Shown in pieces: positions 1 to 5,712 of a stretch of DNA of 5,712 bases; position 1 is the first letter of the stretch, and each line of letters begins with the position of its first letter. The position numbers were made by a program, and so were the translations under genes. Source of the stretch: Nitrospira sp. (lineage in GTDB: Bacteria > Nitrospirota > Nitrospiria > Nitrospirales > Nitrospiraceae); the NCBI GenBank assembly GCA_020697375.1, contig JAJFBJ010000175.1, positions 1 through 5,712 on the forward strand, read 5' to 3'. Below the pieces are notes generated by a model. It saw only the letters and a list, made by a program, of their open reading frames with translations. It searched no databases and was not told the DNA's origin.

Positions 1-36
1 CAGTCCTACCACCGCGCGACGTGAACGAGTGAGCAT
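1..36 (-). CDS. Start of an unidentified gene, cut by the left edge
   Basis: Only the first 12 codons are inside the window, reading MLTRSRRAVVGL. The gene is supported by its translation signals: a perfect AGGAGG lies at 44-49 on the minus strand, 7 bases before the ATG at 34-36. A second in-frame ATG at 40-42 exists but sits only one base from the AGGAGG, so 36 is the better start. A TATAAT hexamer lies upstream at 61-66. The N-terminus has several arginines followed by hydrophobic residues, as in the beginning of a signal peptide or membrane anchor, but 12 residues are too few to be sure. It lies 49 bases downstream of the tsaC-like gene in the same direction, so it may be co-transcribed with it or have its own promoter. 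Function cannot be assigned. Confidence 0.6.
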   Translation of the reverse strand, partial: MLTRSRRAVVGL

Positions 37-43
37 AGACATT

Positions 44-49
44 CCTCCT
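44..49 (-). promoter_or_regulatory. Strong ribosome-binding site of the left-edge gene
   Basis: The minus strand reads AGGAGG here, the full anti-Shine-Dalgarno complement, with 7 bases to the ATG at 36. It decides between the two in-frame ATG codons at 42 and 36 in favour of 36. Confidence 0.75.
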
Positions 50-60
50 GTGAGGGACGA

Positions 61-66
61 ATTATA
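61..66 (-). promoter_or_regulatory. Candidate -10 box for the left-edge gene
   Basis: The minus strand reads a perfect TATAAT, which would place transcription start near position 54 and give a short leader containing the AGGAGG. There is no good -35 at 16-18 bases. The closest match, TTGACG at 79-84, is only 12 bases away, and no TGn extension precedes the -10. It is therefore a candidate only; the gene could equally be read through from tsaC, since no terminator hairpin is visible between them. Confidence 0.35.
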
Positions 67-85
67 CCGACAACCGACCGTCAAA

Positions 86-733
86 TCATGATGAAAGTGC
101 GTAGCCTTGCGACGCGAGCGCCGCGCGGATCACGTCCGTTGAAAGGGCGCCGGCTCGAAGTAGAAGCGGACTCTCACGAGCATCGATCACGGTAGAGGCA
201 AGGCCCCCGGGCGTGCGCCCGCTATCCAAAATCAGATCAAGCGCCGGGCCTAATTCCTGCTGGACATCATCCGCGTGATCAGGTGGAAGTTCTGATGTAC
301 GGTTCGCGCTGGTCCCTGTCAAGGGGCCGGTCACCGCGAGAAGTCTTCGCAGAAGCGGCAGCGGAGAGATACGAATGCCAATGGATCCCGTCCCACCTGT
401 CAACAGGGGCGATAAGCCTGATGCAGCCGGCAACACGATGGTGAGGGGACCCGGCCAAAATAGATCCATCAATAGCCTCGCGGCGGGAGGAATCGACGCA
501 ACCAAATGATCGAGTTGATCCCGGCTTCCGATGAGCAGCAAAATAGGCTTACCCGCGGGTCGTTCCTTCAATTCGAAAAGACGGCGCAAGGCCGATTCCT
601 GGATAGGACAAACTGCCAGGCCATAGTAGGTTTCGGTGGGAAGCGCCATCACGCCATGCGCCGCCAACACCCGCTGAACCACGGGCAGGGTCGCGTCGAA
701 CGTCGTATCGGTGAACGGAAGAACCAAAGCCAT
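86..733 (-). CDS. tsaC: L-threonylcarbamoyladenylate synthase, YrdC/TsaC type
   Basis: The 215-residue product belongs to the YrdC/Sua5/TsaC family. These enzymes make threonylcarbamoyl-AMP from threonine, bicarbonate and ATP in the cytoplasm, for t6A at position 37 of ANN-decoding tRNAs. Visible family motifs in order: LPTETYYGLA (31-40), KERPAGKP (56-63), FWPGPLT (92-98), GIRISP (119-124), TSAN (141-144), and the DSG...STVID segment (170-184) followed by LRAG (192-195). The length fits the short single-domain TsaC form; the extra C-terminal domain of Sua5 is absent. The start at 733 lies 22 bases after the purD stop. No Shine-Dalgarno motif precedes it and no other ATG, GTG or TTG lies in frame between purD and this start, so translation may depend on coupling to purD. 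The conserved residue after TSAN is usually followed by SG; here it is RTSELPP, a mild deviation. The family call is firm; TsaC rather than another YrdC paralogue is an inference. Confidence 0.9.
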   Translation of the reverse strand: MALVLPFTDTTFDATLPVVQRVLAAHGVMALPTETYYGLAVCPIQESALRRLFELKERPAGKPILLLIGSRDQLDHLVASIPPAARLLMDLFWPGPLTIVLPAASGLSPLLTGGTGSIGIRISPLPLLRRLLAVTGPLTGTSANRTSELPPDHADDVQQELGPALDLILDSGRTPGGLASTVIDARESPLLLRAGALSTDVIRAALASQGYALSS

Positions 734-755
734 GCGGTGGATGCGGAATAACCGA

Positions 756-2033
756 TCAGGTTTTGTGAGGCAAGGCCCGATACGCGATGTCGGTTCGATA
801 ATGTTGGCCGTCGAAGGTGATCGAATGAACCGCCTGATAGGCCTGCTCTCTCGCCTGTAAAAGCGAGGGGGCCCAGGCCGTCACCGCCAAGACCCGTCCG
901 CCGTCCGTCACGATCCGTTCCTCATCTCGCTTGGTTCCCGCATGAAAAATTGCGCTGTGCAACTCGGCGGACTGATCGATAAGTCCCTGAATGTTGAAAC
1001 CGGTCTGACAGGAACCGGGATAGCCGGGAGAAGTCATGACCACGCAGACGGCGCTGTCACTATGCCATTCCACCGTGAGCTGATCGAGGCGATGATCGAC
1101 CACCGCCTCCATCACGTCGATCAGATCCGTCTTCAGCAGCGGCAACACGACTTCCGTTTCGGGATCTCCCATGCGGGCGTTGAATTCGAGCACGTACGGC
1201 CTGCCCTTCACGACCATCAGTCCCGCATACAGGACACCTTGAAACGGACAGCCGAGGCGAGCCAAGGCATCGACCGTGGGCTGAAGGACCTCCTTCGTGA
1301 CCTGTTCACATAGCGCGGCAGTCGCGATCGGAGCAGGAGCGTAGGCCCCCATCCCGCCGGTATTGGGTCCGGTATCGCCCTCCCCCACCCGTTTGTGGTC
1401 CTGGGCCGGCACCATCGGAACGACCGTGTTCCCGTCCGTGAAGGCCATGATGGTCAATTCCTCACCATCGAGAAATTCTTCAATCAATACACGATGGCCG
1501 GCCTGCCCAAAAATGGATTTTTCCATGGCATCGCGCACCGCCTGTTTGGCTTCTTCGCGGGTTGCCGCAACCACCACTCCCTTGCCCTGCGCCAGACCAT
1601 CGGCTTTCACGACGATCGGAAGCGGTTGTGCATCGAGATAGGCGAGCGCCTGATCCATCTGCTCGAAGCTGCGCGCAGCAGCCGTGGGGATGCGGTTGGC
1701 GGCCATGATCTCTTTGGAAAAACTCTTGCTGGACTCCAGGCGCGCGGCGGCCTTGGTCGGCGCGAATATTCTCAGTCGTGCTTTCCGGAATTCATCCGCA
1801 ATGCCAAGCGCCAACGTCGCTTCGGGACCGACCACGGTCAGGTCGATCTGTTCCGCAAGGGCAAACTTCTTGAGTCCGGGGAGGTCGTCCGCTTTGATGG
1901 GCACACAGGTCGCCAACCGTTCAATGCCGGCATTTCCCGGCGCGCAAAAAATCTTCGGCTTGCGCGGACTCTGGGCAATCTTCCAGACCAGCGTATGCTC
2001 CCGCCCGCCGCTGCCGATGACAAGGACCTTCAT
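756..2033 (-). CDS. purD: Phosphoribosylamine--glycine ligase (GAR synthetase)
   Basis: PurD joins 5-phosphoribosylamine to glycine with ATP, giving GAR, the second step of de novo purine synthesis in the cytoplasm. The 425-residue length is normal for a monofunctional PurD with no fused PurM or PurN. Motifs run in the expected order: the N-terminal GSGGREH loop (7-13), APGNAG (31-36), VVGPEA (67-72), the ATP-grasp segment KADGLAQGKGV (143-153), QDHKRVGEGDTGPNTGGMGA (211-230), and the metal-binding segment LEFNARMGDPETE (282-294). The C-terminal GGRVLAVTA...HYRTDIAYRAL is also typical. The ATG at 2033 is preceded by AAAGG (2041-2045) at 7 bases spacing. purH lies 194 bases upstream on the same strand, an arrangement like purHD in enterobacteria, and the tsaC-like gene follows 22 bases downstream. 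No convincing separate purD promoter is seen, so transcription from purH is likely. Confidence 0.97.
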   Translation of the reverse strand: MKVLVIGSGGREHTLVWKIAQSPRKPKIFCAPGNAGIERLATCVPIKADDLPGLKKFALAEQIDLTVVGPEATLALGIADEFRKARLRIFAPTKAAARLESSKSFSKEIMAANRIPTAAARSFEQMDQALAYLDAQPLPIVVKADGLAQGKGVVVAATREEAKQAVRDAMEKSIFGQAGHRVLIEEFLDGEELTIMAFTDGNTVVPMVPAQDHKRVGEGDTGPNTGGMGAYAPAPIATAALCEQVTKEVLQPTVDALARLGCPFQGVLYAGLMVVKGRPYVLEFNARMGDPETEVVLPLLKTDLIDVMEAVVDHRLDQLTVEWHSDSAVCVVMTSPGYPGSCQTGFNIQGLIDQSAELHSAIFHAGTKRDEERIVTDGGRVLAVTAWAPSLLQAREQAYQAVHSITFDGQHYRTDIAYRALPHKT

Positions 2034-2104
2034 AGCTCAACCTTTACATTAAGCAATGAAAAGAATGACTGCGTTGCGGGGATTTAGCGTGAACCTGCGT
2101 CAGA

Positions 2105-2225
2105 GGCGACTCAAAATGGTCATTCAGCAAGGCCGCAGGGAGGCCAAGCGTCGAGGCGTACCCTACTGGGTACGTTGAGACGAATGGACGAGCGAGAACG
2201 CAGCTGATGGCCATTCTCAGTCGCC
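2105..2225. repeat. 121-bp imperfect palindrome, REP/MITE-like element
   Basis: The two ends of this segment are inverted copies: 2105-2128 pairs with 2203-2225 in about 21 of 23 positions, counting one G-T pair and allowing one bulged base. The centre is a perfect hairpin, CGTACCC / TACT / GGGTACG (2157-2174), with patchy pairing between centre and ends. It starts GGCGACT and ends AGTCGCC, stopping 2 bases after the purH stop codon. It has no reading frame of note, no obvious target-site duplication, and no T-run after the stem that would make it a standard Rho-independent terminator. Size, symmetry and intergenic placement fit a dispersed non-autonomous repeat of the REP/BIME or MITE kind. 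In the purH-purD transcript it would fold into a long hairpin that could affect termination or mRNA stability. I have a vague recollection of similar sequences in Nitrospira genomes, which only a genome search can confirm. Confidence 0.7.
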
Positions 2226-2227
2226 GA

Positions 2228-3781
2228 TCAATGGCGGAAGTGACGCATGCCGGTCAGTATCATCGCCATCCCATGCTCATCCGCCGCTTTGGTCACCTCG
2301 GCGTCACGGATTGACCCGCCCGGTTGAATCACACAGGAAACGCCGGCTTCCGCTGCCGCATCGATTCCGTCACGGAATGGAAAAAACGCATCGGAGGCCA
2401 TCACGCAGCCCTTCACCGGCGACTGAGCCTTCATGCCGGCGAGTTTCACTGAATCAACCCGGCTCATTTGTCCTGCGCCGATTCCCACGATCTGGCCCGG
2501 CCTGCCGTAGACGATGGCATTGGACTTCACATGTTTGCAGACGATCCAAGCAAACGCAGAGGCGGCATATTCCTCTTCGGTCGGTTTCCGCGCAGTCGGA
2601 ACTTGCAGAGTCTTGATGTCCGTGAGCACGCCTAAGTCACGATCCTGCACGATCAAGCCACCGACCAGTTTCTTGAGATCGTACCCCTCGGCGGTCGCCT
2701 TCTCGAGCGGGCCGACATCCAAAAGTCGAATGTCTTTCTTTCGTTTGAGTTCCGCCAGCGCGTCGTCGGCGAACGCCGGCGCAATCACGACTTCCACAAA
2801 AGTCGAGGTGATTTCCTTTGCCGCCGCCAGATCCACCGGCCGATTGAACGCGATCACGCCGCCGAACGCCGACAGGGGATCGGTCTGGCGCGCCTTGACA
2901 TAAGCCTCGACCGGTGTCGCTCCAAGCGCGCAGCCGCAAGGATTGTTATGTTTGATGATGGCCACGGCCGTCTCATCGAATTCCTTCACGAGTTCGAGGG
3001 CCGAATTGGAGTCGAGAAAATTGTTATAGGACATGGCCTTGCCATGTAGAATTTTTCCGCGCGACACGGCCGGCTCTTTCGCAGTGAGCTCGCGGTAGAA
3101 CGCGCCCTGTTGATGGGGATTTTCTCCGTACCGAAGCGTCTCGACCCGCTCGAACTGCATCGACAGAATGGCCGGAAATTTGACCTCGCGCTCCTGCACC
3201 GGCTTTTCGAGATAACCCGCAATCAGACTGTCGTAGCGGGCGGTATGCTGAAAAACTTTCATGGCGAGCTCACGTCGCATGGCCGGCGTGACGGCCCCCC
3301 CCTTCAAGGCCTCCAACACCCGGCCGTAATCAACGGGATCGACGAGGACCAGCACGTCTTCATGGTTCTTCGCCGCGGAGCGCAGCATGGAGGGGCCTCC
3401 GATATCGATATGTTCAATGGCTTCTTCAAACGGGCAATCGGGCTTGGCAATCGTGGCTTCAAACGGATACAGATTGACCACCACCACGTCGATGTTGCCG
3501 ATGCCATGCTGCTGCATCTGCGCCACATGGTCGGCAATCCGGCGACGACCGAGGAGCCCTCCATGGATCTTGGGGTGCAAGGTCTTCACCCGGCCGTCGA
3601 GGATTTCCGGCGATCCCGTATAGGCAGCCACGTCGGTGACCGCCACGCCCGCTTCCCGCAGCGCCTTGGCGGTTCCGCCGGTGGACAGCACTTCAGCTCC
3701 GAGAGCCGCCAGGCCCTTGGCCATCTCCACGACTCCGCTCTTGTCAGAAACACTGATCAGTGCCCGCGCGATGCTGGCCAT
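2228..3781 (-). CDS. purH: Bifunctional AICAR transformylase / IMP cyclohydrolase
   Basis: PurH catalyses the last two steps of de novo IMP synthesis: formyl transfer from 10-formyl-THF to AICAR, then ring closure of FAICAR to IMP. The 517 residues match the family's usual length. The N-terminal MGS-like cyclohydrolase domain (about 1-145) shows SVSDKSG, LSTGGTAK, DGRVKTLHPKIHGG, VVNLYPF and DIGGPSMLRSAAKN. The transformylase part (about 200-517) shows LRYGENPHQ (216-224), SYNNFLD, KHNNPCG (277-283, carrying the Lys-His pair characteristic of the active site), DPLSAFGG, KSNAIVYG, GIGAGQMSRVDS, ASDAFFPFRDG, QPGGSIRD and the C-terminal MRHFRH. No key segment is missing. The ATG at 3781 has AAGGAG (3788-3793) 6 bases upstream. 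It is the first gene of the minus-strand purine cluster, with a plausible promoter at 3844-3873. Confidence 0.98.
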   Translation of the reverse strand: MASIARALISVSDKSGVVEMAKGLAALGAEVLSTGGTAKALREAGVAVTDVAAYTGSPEILDGRVKTLHPKIHGGLLGRRRIADHVAQMQQHGIGNIDVVVVNLYPFEATIAKPDCPFEEAIEHIDIGGPSMLRSAAKNHEDVLVLVDPVDYGRVLEALKGGAVTPAMRRELAMKVFQHTARYDSLIAGYLEKPVQEREVKFPAILSMQFERVETLRYGENPHQQGAFYRELTAKEPAVSRGKILHGKAMSYNNFLDSNSALELVKEFDETAVAIIKHNNPCGCALGATPVEAYVKARQTDPLSAFGGVIAFNRPVDLAAAKEITSTFVEVVIAPAFADDALAELKRKKDIRLLDVGPLEKATAEGYDLKKLVGGLIVQDRDLGVLTDIKTLQVPTARKPTEEEYAASAFAWIVCKHVKSNAIVYGRPGQIVGIGAGQMSRVDSVKLAGMKAQSPVKGCVMASDAFFPFRDGIDAAAEAGVSCVIQPGGSIRDAEVTKAADEHGMAMILTGMRHFRH

Positions 3782-3787
3782 GATGAA

Positions 3788-3793
3788 CTCCTT
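3788..3793 (-). promoter_or_regulatory. Ribosome-binding site of purH
   Basis: The minus strand reads AAGGAG with 6 bases to the purH ATG at 3781. It fixes the start, which also agrees with the family's usual N-terminus (RALISVSDKSG a few residues in). Confidence 0.8.
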
Positions 3794-3843
3794 CAGCTTT
3801 CGATATCAGTTTGGATGGGGAAAAATTGACGAAAAGCGCCGTG

Positions 3844-3873
3844 AGAATATCAGATGCCAGAAGCCCGCTGCAA
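3844..3873 (-). promoter_or_regulatory. Candidate sigma-70-type promoter of purH
   Basis: On the minus strand, TTGCAG (3868-3873) and TATTCT (3844-3849) are separated by 18 bases, and TGA directly precedes the TATTCT, giving an extended -10 (TGnTATTCT). Transcription would start near 3837 and give a leader of roughly 55 bases containing the AAGGAG. Placement upstream of a first gene supports it. The -35 matches consensus at four of six positions. This is motif reading by eye, with no experimental support. Confidence 0.45.
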
Positions 3874-4107
3874 GGCCGTCCGCCTCGCCCGCAGCGAGAC
3901 GCCAGATGACAGGCAAGTGGTAGGCCTTACGCGGCGTTTTGACGGAACAAGAAAGATAGTCGAAGATGCGGGCTAGCTTGCGTCTGGTCGATGTGGTACC
4001 CTCCCTCTCGACAACCATGTCGCAGGCTGAAGCGACACATATGTGTTTGATCAAGTAATACTCGAAGATTCAGACCGCACGAATCCTCTGGAGACTCGAT
4101 GCCGCAG
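3874..4107. other. Upstream part of the purH / BON-OmpA divergent intergenic region
   Basis: No convincing gene lies here. Short minus-strand frames can be opened (3806-4054 and 3927-4130), but they overlap the purH promoter, have no ribosome-binding site I trust, and do not resemble a known protein. A small inverted repeat, CTCGC/GCGAG with a 5-base loop, sits at 3884-3898, just upstream of the purH -35. Two perfect palindromes lie at 4035-4054. I looked for a purine or ZTP riboswitch upstream of purH and saw no recognisable core; in any case most of this stretch lies upstream of the predicted purH transcription start. Confidence 0.5.
4035..4054. promoter_or_regulatory. Two adjacent short palindromes, possible operators
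   Basis: A perfect 12-base palindrome, ACACATATGTGT (4035-4046), is immediately followed by a perfect 8-base palindrome, TTGATCAA (4047-4054). They lie about 90 bases before the plus-strand start at 4143, where a dimeric regulator could bind. A weak promoter could overlap them: GACA at 4034-4037 and an AATACT-like -10 at 4057-4062, but neither matches consensus well. TTGATCAA resembles two FNR half-sites without the usual 4-base spacer, so FNR/CRP binding is not claimed. Confidence 0.3.
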
Positions 4108-4124
4108 CCGGGCCTCGTGCCCGG
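4108..4124 (+). other. GC-rich hairpin in the BON-OmpA leader
   Basis: CCGGGC and GCCCGG form a perfect 6-bp stem around the loop CTCGT, ending 6 bases before the AAGGG ribosome-binding site (4131-4135). No T-run follows, so it is not a standard terminator for either strand. In the mRNA it would sit just upstream of the ribosome-binding site without covering it. A role in translation or mRNA stability is possible but unproven. Confidence 0.4.
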
Positions 4125-4130
4125 GGTCAT

Positions 4131-4135
4131 AAGGG
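4131..4135 (+). promoter_or_regulatory. Ribosome-binding site that sets the BON-OmpA start
   Basis: AAGGG lies 7 bases before the ATG at 4143. The in-frame TTG at 4137 would be only one base from it, so ATG 4143 is preferred and the protein loses two residues compared with the longest frame. Confidence 0.7.
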
Positions 4136-4142
4136 TTTGCGC

Positions 4143-5030
4143 ATGTCGCGCCGAATTATCCTCGGAGTAGGACTTCTCGCACTTACATTATTGGCCTTCC
4201 TCTGTATCCCTCGTCACCTGCCGGTGACACCTTCGACCGCCGTCCGCCCAGCCTTCCATGCCGGCATTGAGAACGGGCAGCTGACCATCTCCGGGCATGT
4301 GGCAAGCGAAGACACTAAACGCGCTGCCCTCTCGCGGGCACAGGAATTGGCGAAGGGAACCAGGCTCCATGTCACCGATAACCTCAAGGTGATGCCGGAC
4401 AGCCCTGCAGCGGGATGGGAAGCAGCATTGCCTGCACTGCTCACTCAATTCTCCGCCTTGCAGCATCATCAGGCTTCACTTTCATTTTCCGACCATGCCG
4501 TGACGGTGAAAGGCGCCGTCGCAAACGGCGAGGCCAAAATAAAACTACTCCATGAGTTCAGTTCTCTGGTCGGCACTTCAATCACAGTGCATGACCAGGT
4601 AACCGTCACTGCCGCCATACCGGCAACCCTTCCACCAACCTCCGCCGTTCAGCATGCCTCACGGGCTCAGGTACAGGCCGGGCTGGACGAAACGTTGCGC
4701 GGAGAACCCATCCCATTCGAAAGTAACAGTGCCGTCCTGACTTCCAAAGGGCGAGCGGTCATTGAGAAACTGGTGCCGGTGCTCAAACGCTCGCCTGAAG
4801 CCGTGATCGAGATCGGCGGCCATACCGATTCCTACGGTGATCCGGAATACAACCTGCAATTGAGCCGTAGGCGCGCCGAATCCGTCCGGCAATATCTGGT
4901 CGAACGCTCCGTTACGAATCGCTTGGCGGCGGTCGGTTACGGATCGGCCCATCCATTGAGTCACGAGCGGACGCGCGCCGCGGCCAAGAAAAACCGGCGC
5001 ATTGAGTTTCGTGTGAAAGAGGAACGGTGA
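4143..5030 (+). CDS. Membrane-anchored BON-like/OmpA-family envelope protein
   Basis: The 295-residue product begins MSRR followed by a hydrophobic stretch (about 5-22), a signal peptide or uncleaved anchor. The cysteine at 21 is preceded by AFL, not a lipobox, so a lipoprotein is unlikely. Residues about 36-83 and 112-155 are two BON-like repeats, each with an opening beta strand followed by G-x-V (LTISGHV; VTVKGAV), a helix, and a closing V-x-D-x-L/V-x-V strand. Residues about 185-293 are an OmpA C-terminal domain: FESNSAVLTSKG, IGGHTDSYGDPEYNLQLSRRRAESVRQYL, RLAAVGYGSAHP and NRRIEFRV. Asp229 (HTD) and Arg285 (NRR) match the residues that bind diaminopimelate in OmpA. The order anchor-BON-OmpA is that of mycobacterial ArfA (Rv0899). 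The likely role is periplasmic, binding peptidoglycan. No beta-barrel is present, so it is not a porin. It is followed after 4 bases by a coiled-coil membrane protein gene. Confidence 0.88.
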   Translation: MSRRIILGVGLLALTLLAFLCIPRHLPVTPSTAVRPAFHAGIENGQLTISGHVASEDTKRAALSRAQELAKGTRLHVTDNLKVMPDSPAAGWEAALPALLTQFSALQHHQASLSFSDHAVTVKGAVANGEAKIKLLHEFSSLVGTSITVHDQVTVTAAIPATLPPTSAVQHASRAQVQAGLDETLRGEPIPFESNSAVLTSKGRAVIEKLVPVLKRSPEAVIEIGGHTDSYGDPEYNLQLSRRRAESVRQYLVERSVTNRLAAVGYGSAHPLSHERTRAAAKKNRRIEFRVKEER

Positions 5031-5034
5031 ATCT

Positions 5035-5712
5035 ATGGGAGTCATGATTCTGCAGATGGTGGGATGTCTGTTGGTGGCGGCAACCATTGGCCTGATGATG
5101 GGCTGGCTGCTCCGCAGTTTTGCGACTTCCGAAAAAAGACAGCAACTCTCTGAAATCGCCACCAGGCTTCGCGGACGCGAACATGAGCTGGATACGTTGA
5201 ACCACGAGTTGAAGGTGCGCACCTCCGCCGTCCAAATGCTGGAAAGCAAGATGATCGCGTCCGAAGCCGCGCTCAAGGATCTGACCGCCGACCTCGCGGT
5301 AAAGGTCGAGCAATTGTCGGCGCTGCAGTCGGAAGTGGCGGAAAAAAGCCTACGCCTGCATGCCGTCGAACGGGAGCGCGACACCTTGCGTCGCGAAGTC
5401 GAGGACGCCGAGGCGGCGCTCGAGACAAAGGGGGCTGGCTTCGCTGAGATGCAGGCCCAAATGGAAAACGCGGAAGATGTGCTGATCAGCCGTGATCAGG
5501 AAATTGCCACGTTGAAAACCTGGGTCGAACAGCTGGCGCCGAAGGACGCCGAAATCGCCCGTCTTCGGACGCGCATCCAAGAACTGGAACCATTCCTGGA
5601 ACGGAGCCGGCGATTGGAACGCGAACAGGAACAGGACCGGGCGCGTGCATCGGTCACGGTGCAGGGCAAGGAACAGGAGCTTGCCCATTACCAGGCGCGC
5701 CTCAAGGAAATC
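5035..5712 (+). CDS. Coiled-coil membrane protein, cut by the right edge
   Basis: A frame opens with ATG at 5035 and stays open for 226 codons to the end of the window, so the C-terminus is missing. The ATG is 4 bases after the BON-OmpA stop, with AGAGGA (5018-5023) 11 bases upstream inside that gene and GGTGA nearer; the pair is almost certainly co-transcribed. Residues about 4-25 form one hydrophobic helix ending GLMMGWLLRSF, with glycines four apart. From about residue 33 to the edge the sequence is rich in Glu, Arg, Gln, Leu and Ala with repeated heptad-like spacing, indicating long coiled coils, with breaks near 133-136 (GAG) and the prolines at 169 and 186. No enzyme motif is visible in this part. 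The GWLLR-plus-coiled-coil start recalls proteins that end in a helix-hairpin-helix domain, but that end is not in the window. Function unknown; a scaffold or partner of the OmpA protein is an inference. Confidence 0.8.
   Translation, partial: MGVMILQMVGCLLVAATIGLMMGWLLRSFATSEKRQQLSEIATRLRGREHELDTLNHELKVRTSAVQMLESKMIASEAALKDLTADLAVKVEQLSALQSEVAEKSLRLHAVERERDTLRREVEDAEAALETKGAGFAEMQAQMENAEDVLISRDQEIATLKTWVEQLAPKDAEIARLRTRIQELEPFLERSRRLEREQEQDRARASVTVQGKEQELAHYQARLKEI

Noticed and set aside
1395..2087. 230-codon open frame on the plus strand opposite purD
   Set aside because: It lies wholly antisense to a clear purD, has no family motifs, and is expected from third-position GC bias.
2105..2225. 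The purH-purD palindrome as a plain Rho-independent terminator
   Set aside because: No T-run follows the stem on the minus strand, and the arms are far longer than a normal terminator stem.
3110..3829. 239-codon open frame on the plus strand opposite purH
   Set aside because: It is antisense to a strongly conserved purH and its product is rich in His and Arg in the way shadow frames are; no domain is recognisable.
3826..3967. Two plus-strand TTGACG hexamers (3826-3831 and 3939-3944) as -35 boxes for the BON-OmpA gene
   Set aside because: Paired -10 boxes are poor (TATCAG at 16 bases; GAAGAT at 17) and both lie roughly 175-290 bases before the start.
3782..4020. ZTP or purine riboswitch upstream of purH
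   Set aside because: ZTP riboswitches often precede purH, so I looked for their conserved core on the minus strand and found nothing recognisable; the predicted leader of about 55 bases is also too short.
3806..4130. Possible small proteins in the divergent intergenic region (minus-strand frames 3806-4054 and 3927-4130)
   Set aside because: There is no trusted ribosome-binding site, they overlap the likely purH promoter, and no recognisable motif or membrane pattern is present.
4659..5384. 241-codon minus-strand frame opposite the two envelope genes
   Set aside because: It runs across the end of the OmpA domain and the start of the coiled-coil gene on the opposite strand. The Ser/Arg-rich product reflects the reverse of coiled-coil codons.

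Overview
The window looks like chromosomal housekeeping DNA from a Gram-negative-type, moderately GC-rich bacterium. Gene content and sequence style remind me of Nitrospira (Nitrospirota). That is an impression from memory, not something the sequence proves. No phage, transposase, CRISPR, tRNA or rRNA is visible.

Left part, minus strand (3781 down to 1): a purine-synthesis cluster read purH, then purD, then a YrdC/TsaC-type threonylcarbamoyl-AMP synthase. PurH performs the last two steps of de novo IMP synthesis and PurD performs the second step. The tsaC-like gene makes the activated intermediate for the t6A modification of tRNA; it starts 22 bp after purD and has no good ribosome-binding site. 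Beyond it, a fourth minus-strand gene begins at 36 with a perfect AGGAGG and runs off the left edge. The 194-bp purH-purD gap is mostly filled by a 121-bp imperfect palindrome (2105-2225) that ends 2 bp after the purH stop codon and looks like a mobile, REP- or MITE-like repeat.

Middle (3782-4142): a divergent intergenic region of about 360 bp. It holds the purH ribosome-binding site and a plausible purH promoter with an extended -10, two adjacent short perfect palindromes (ACACATATGTGT and TTGATCAA), and a GC-rich hairpin just before the start of the plus-strand genes. I see no convincing gene in it.

Right part, plus strand (4143-5712): two closely packed envelope genes. The first encodes a membrane-anchored protein with two BON-like repeats followed by an OmpA-type peptidoglycan-binding domain, an architecture like mycobacterial ArfA/Rv0899. 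Four bases after its stop begins a second, incomplete reading frame that stays open to the window end: one N-terminal membrane helix followed by about 190 residues of coiled coil. Together they suggest a small cell-envelope module tying the membrane to the wall. This pair is the least-characterised and most interesting part of the window; the rest is conventional.
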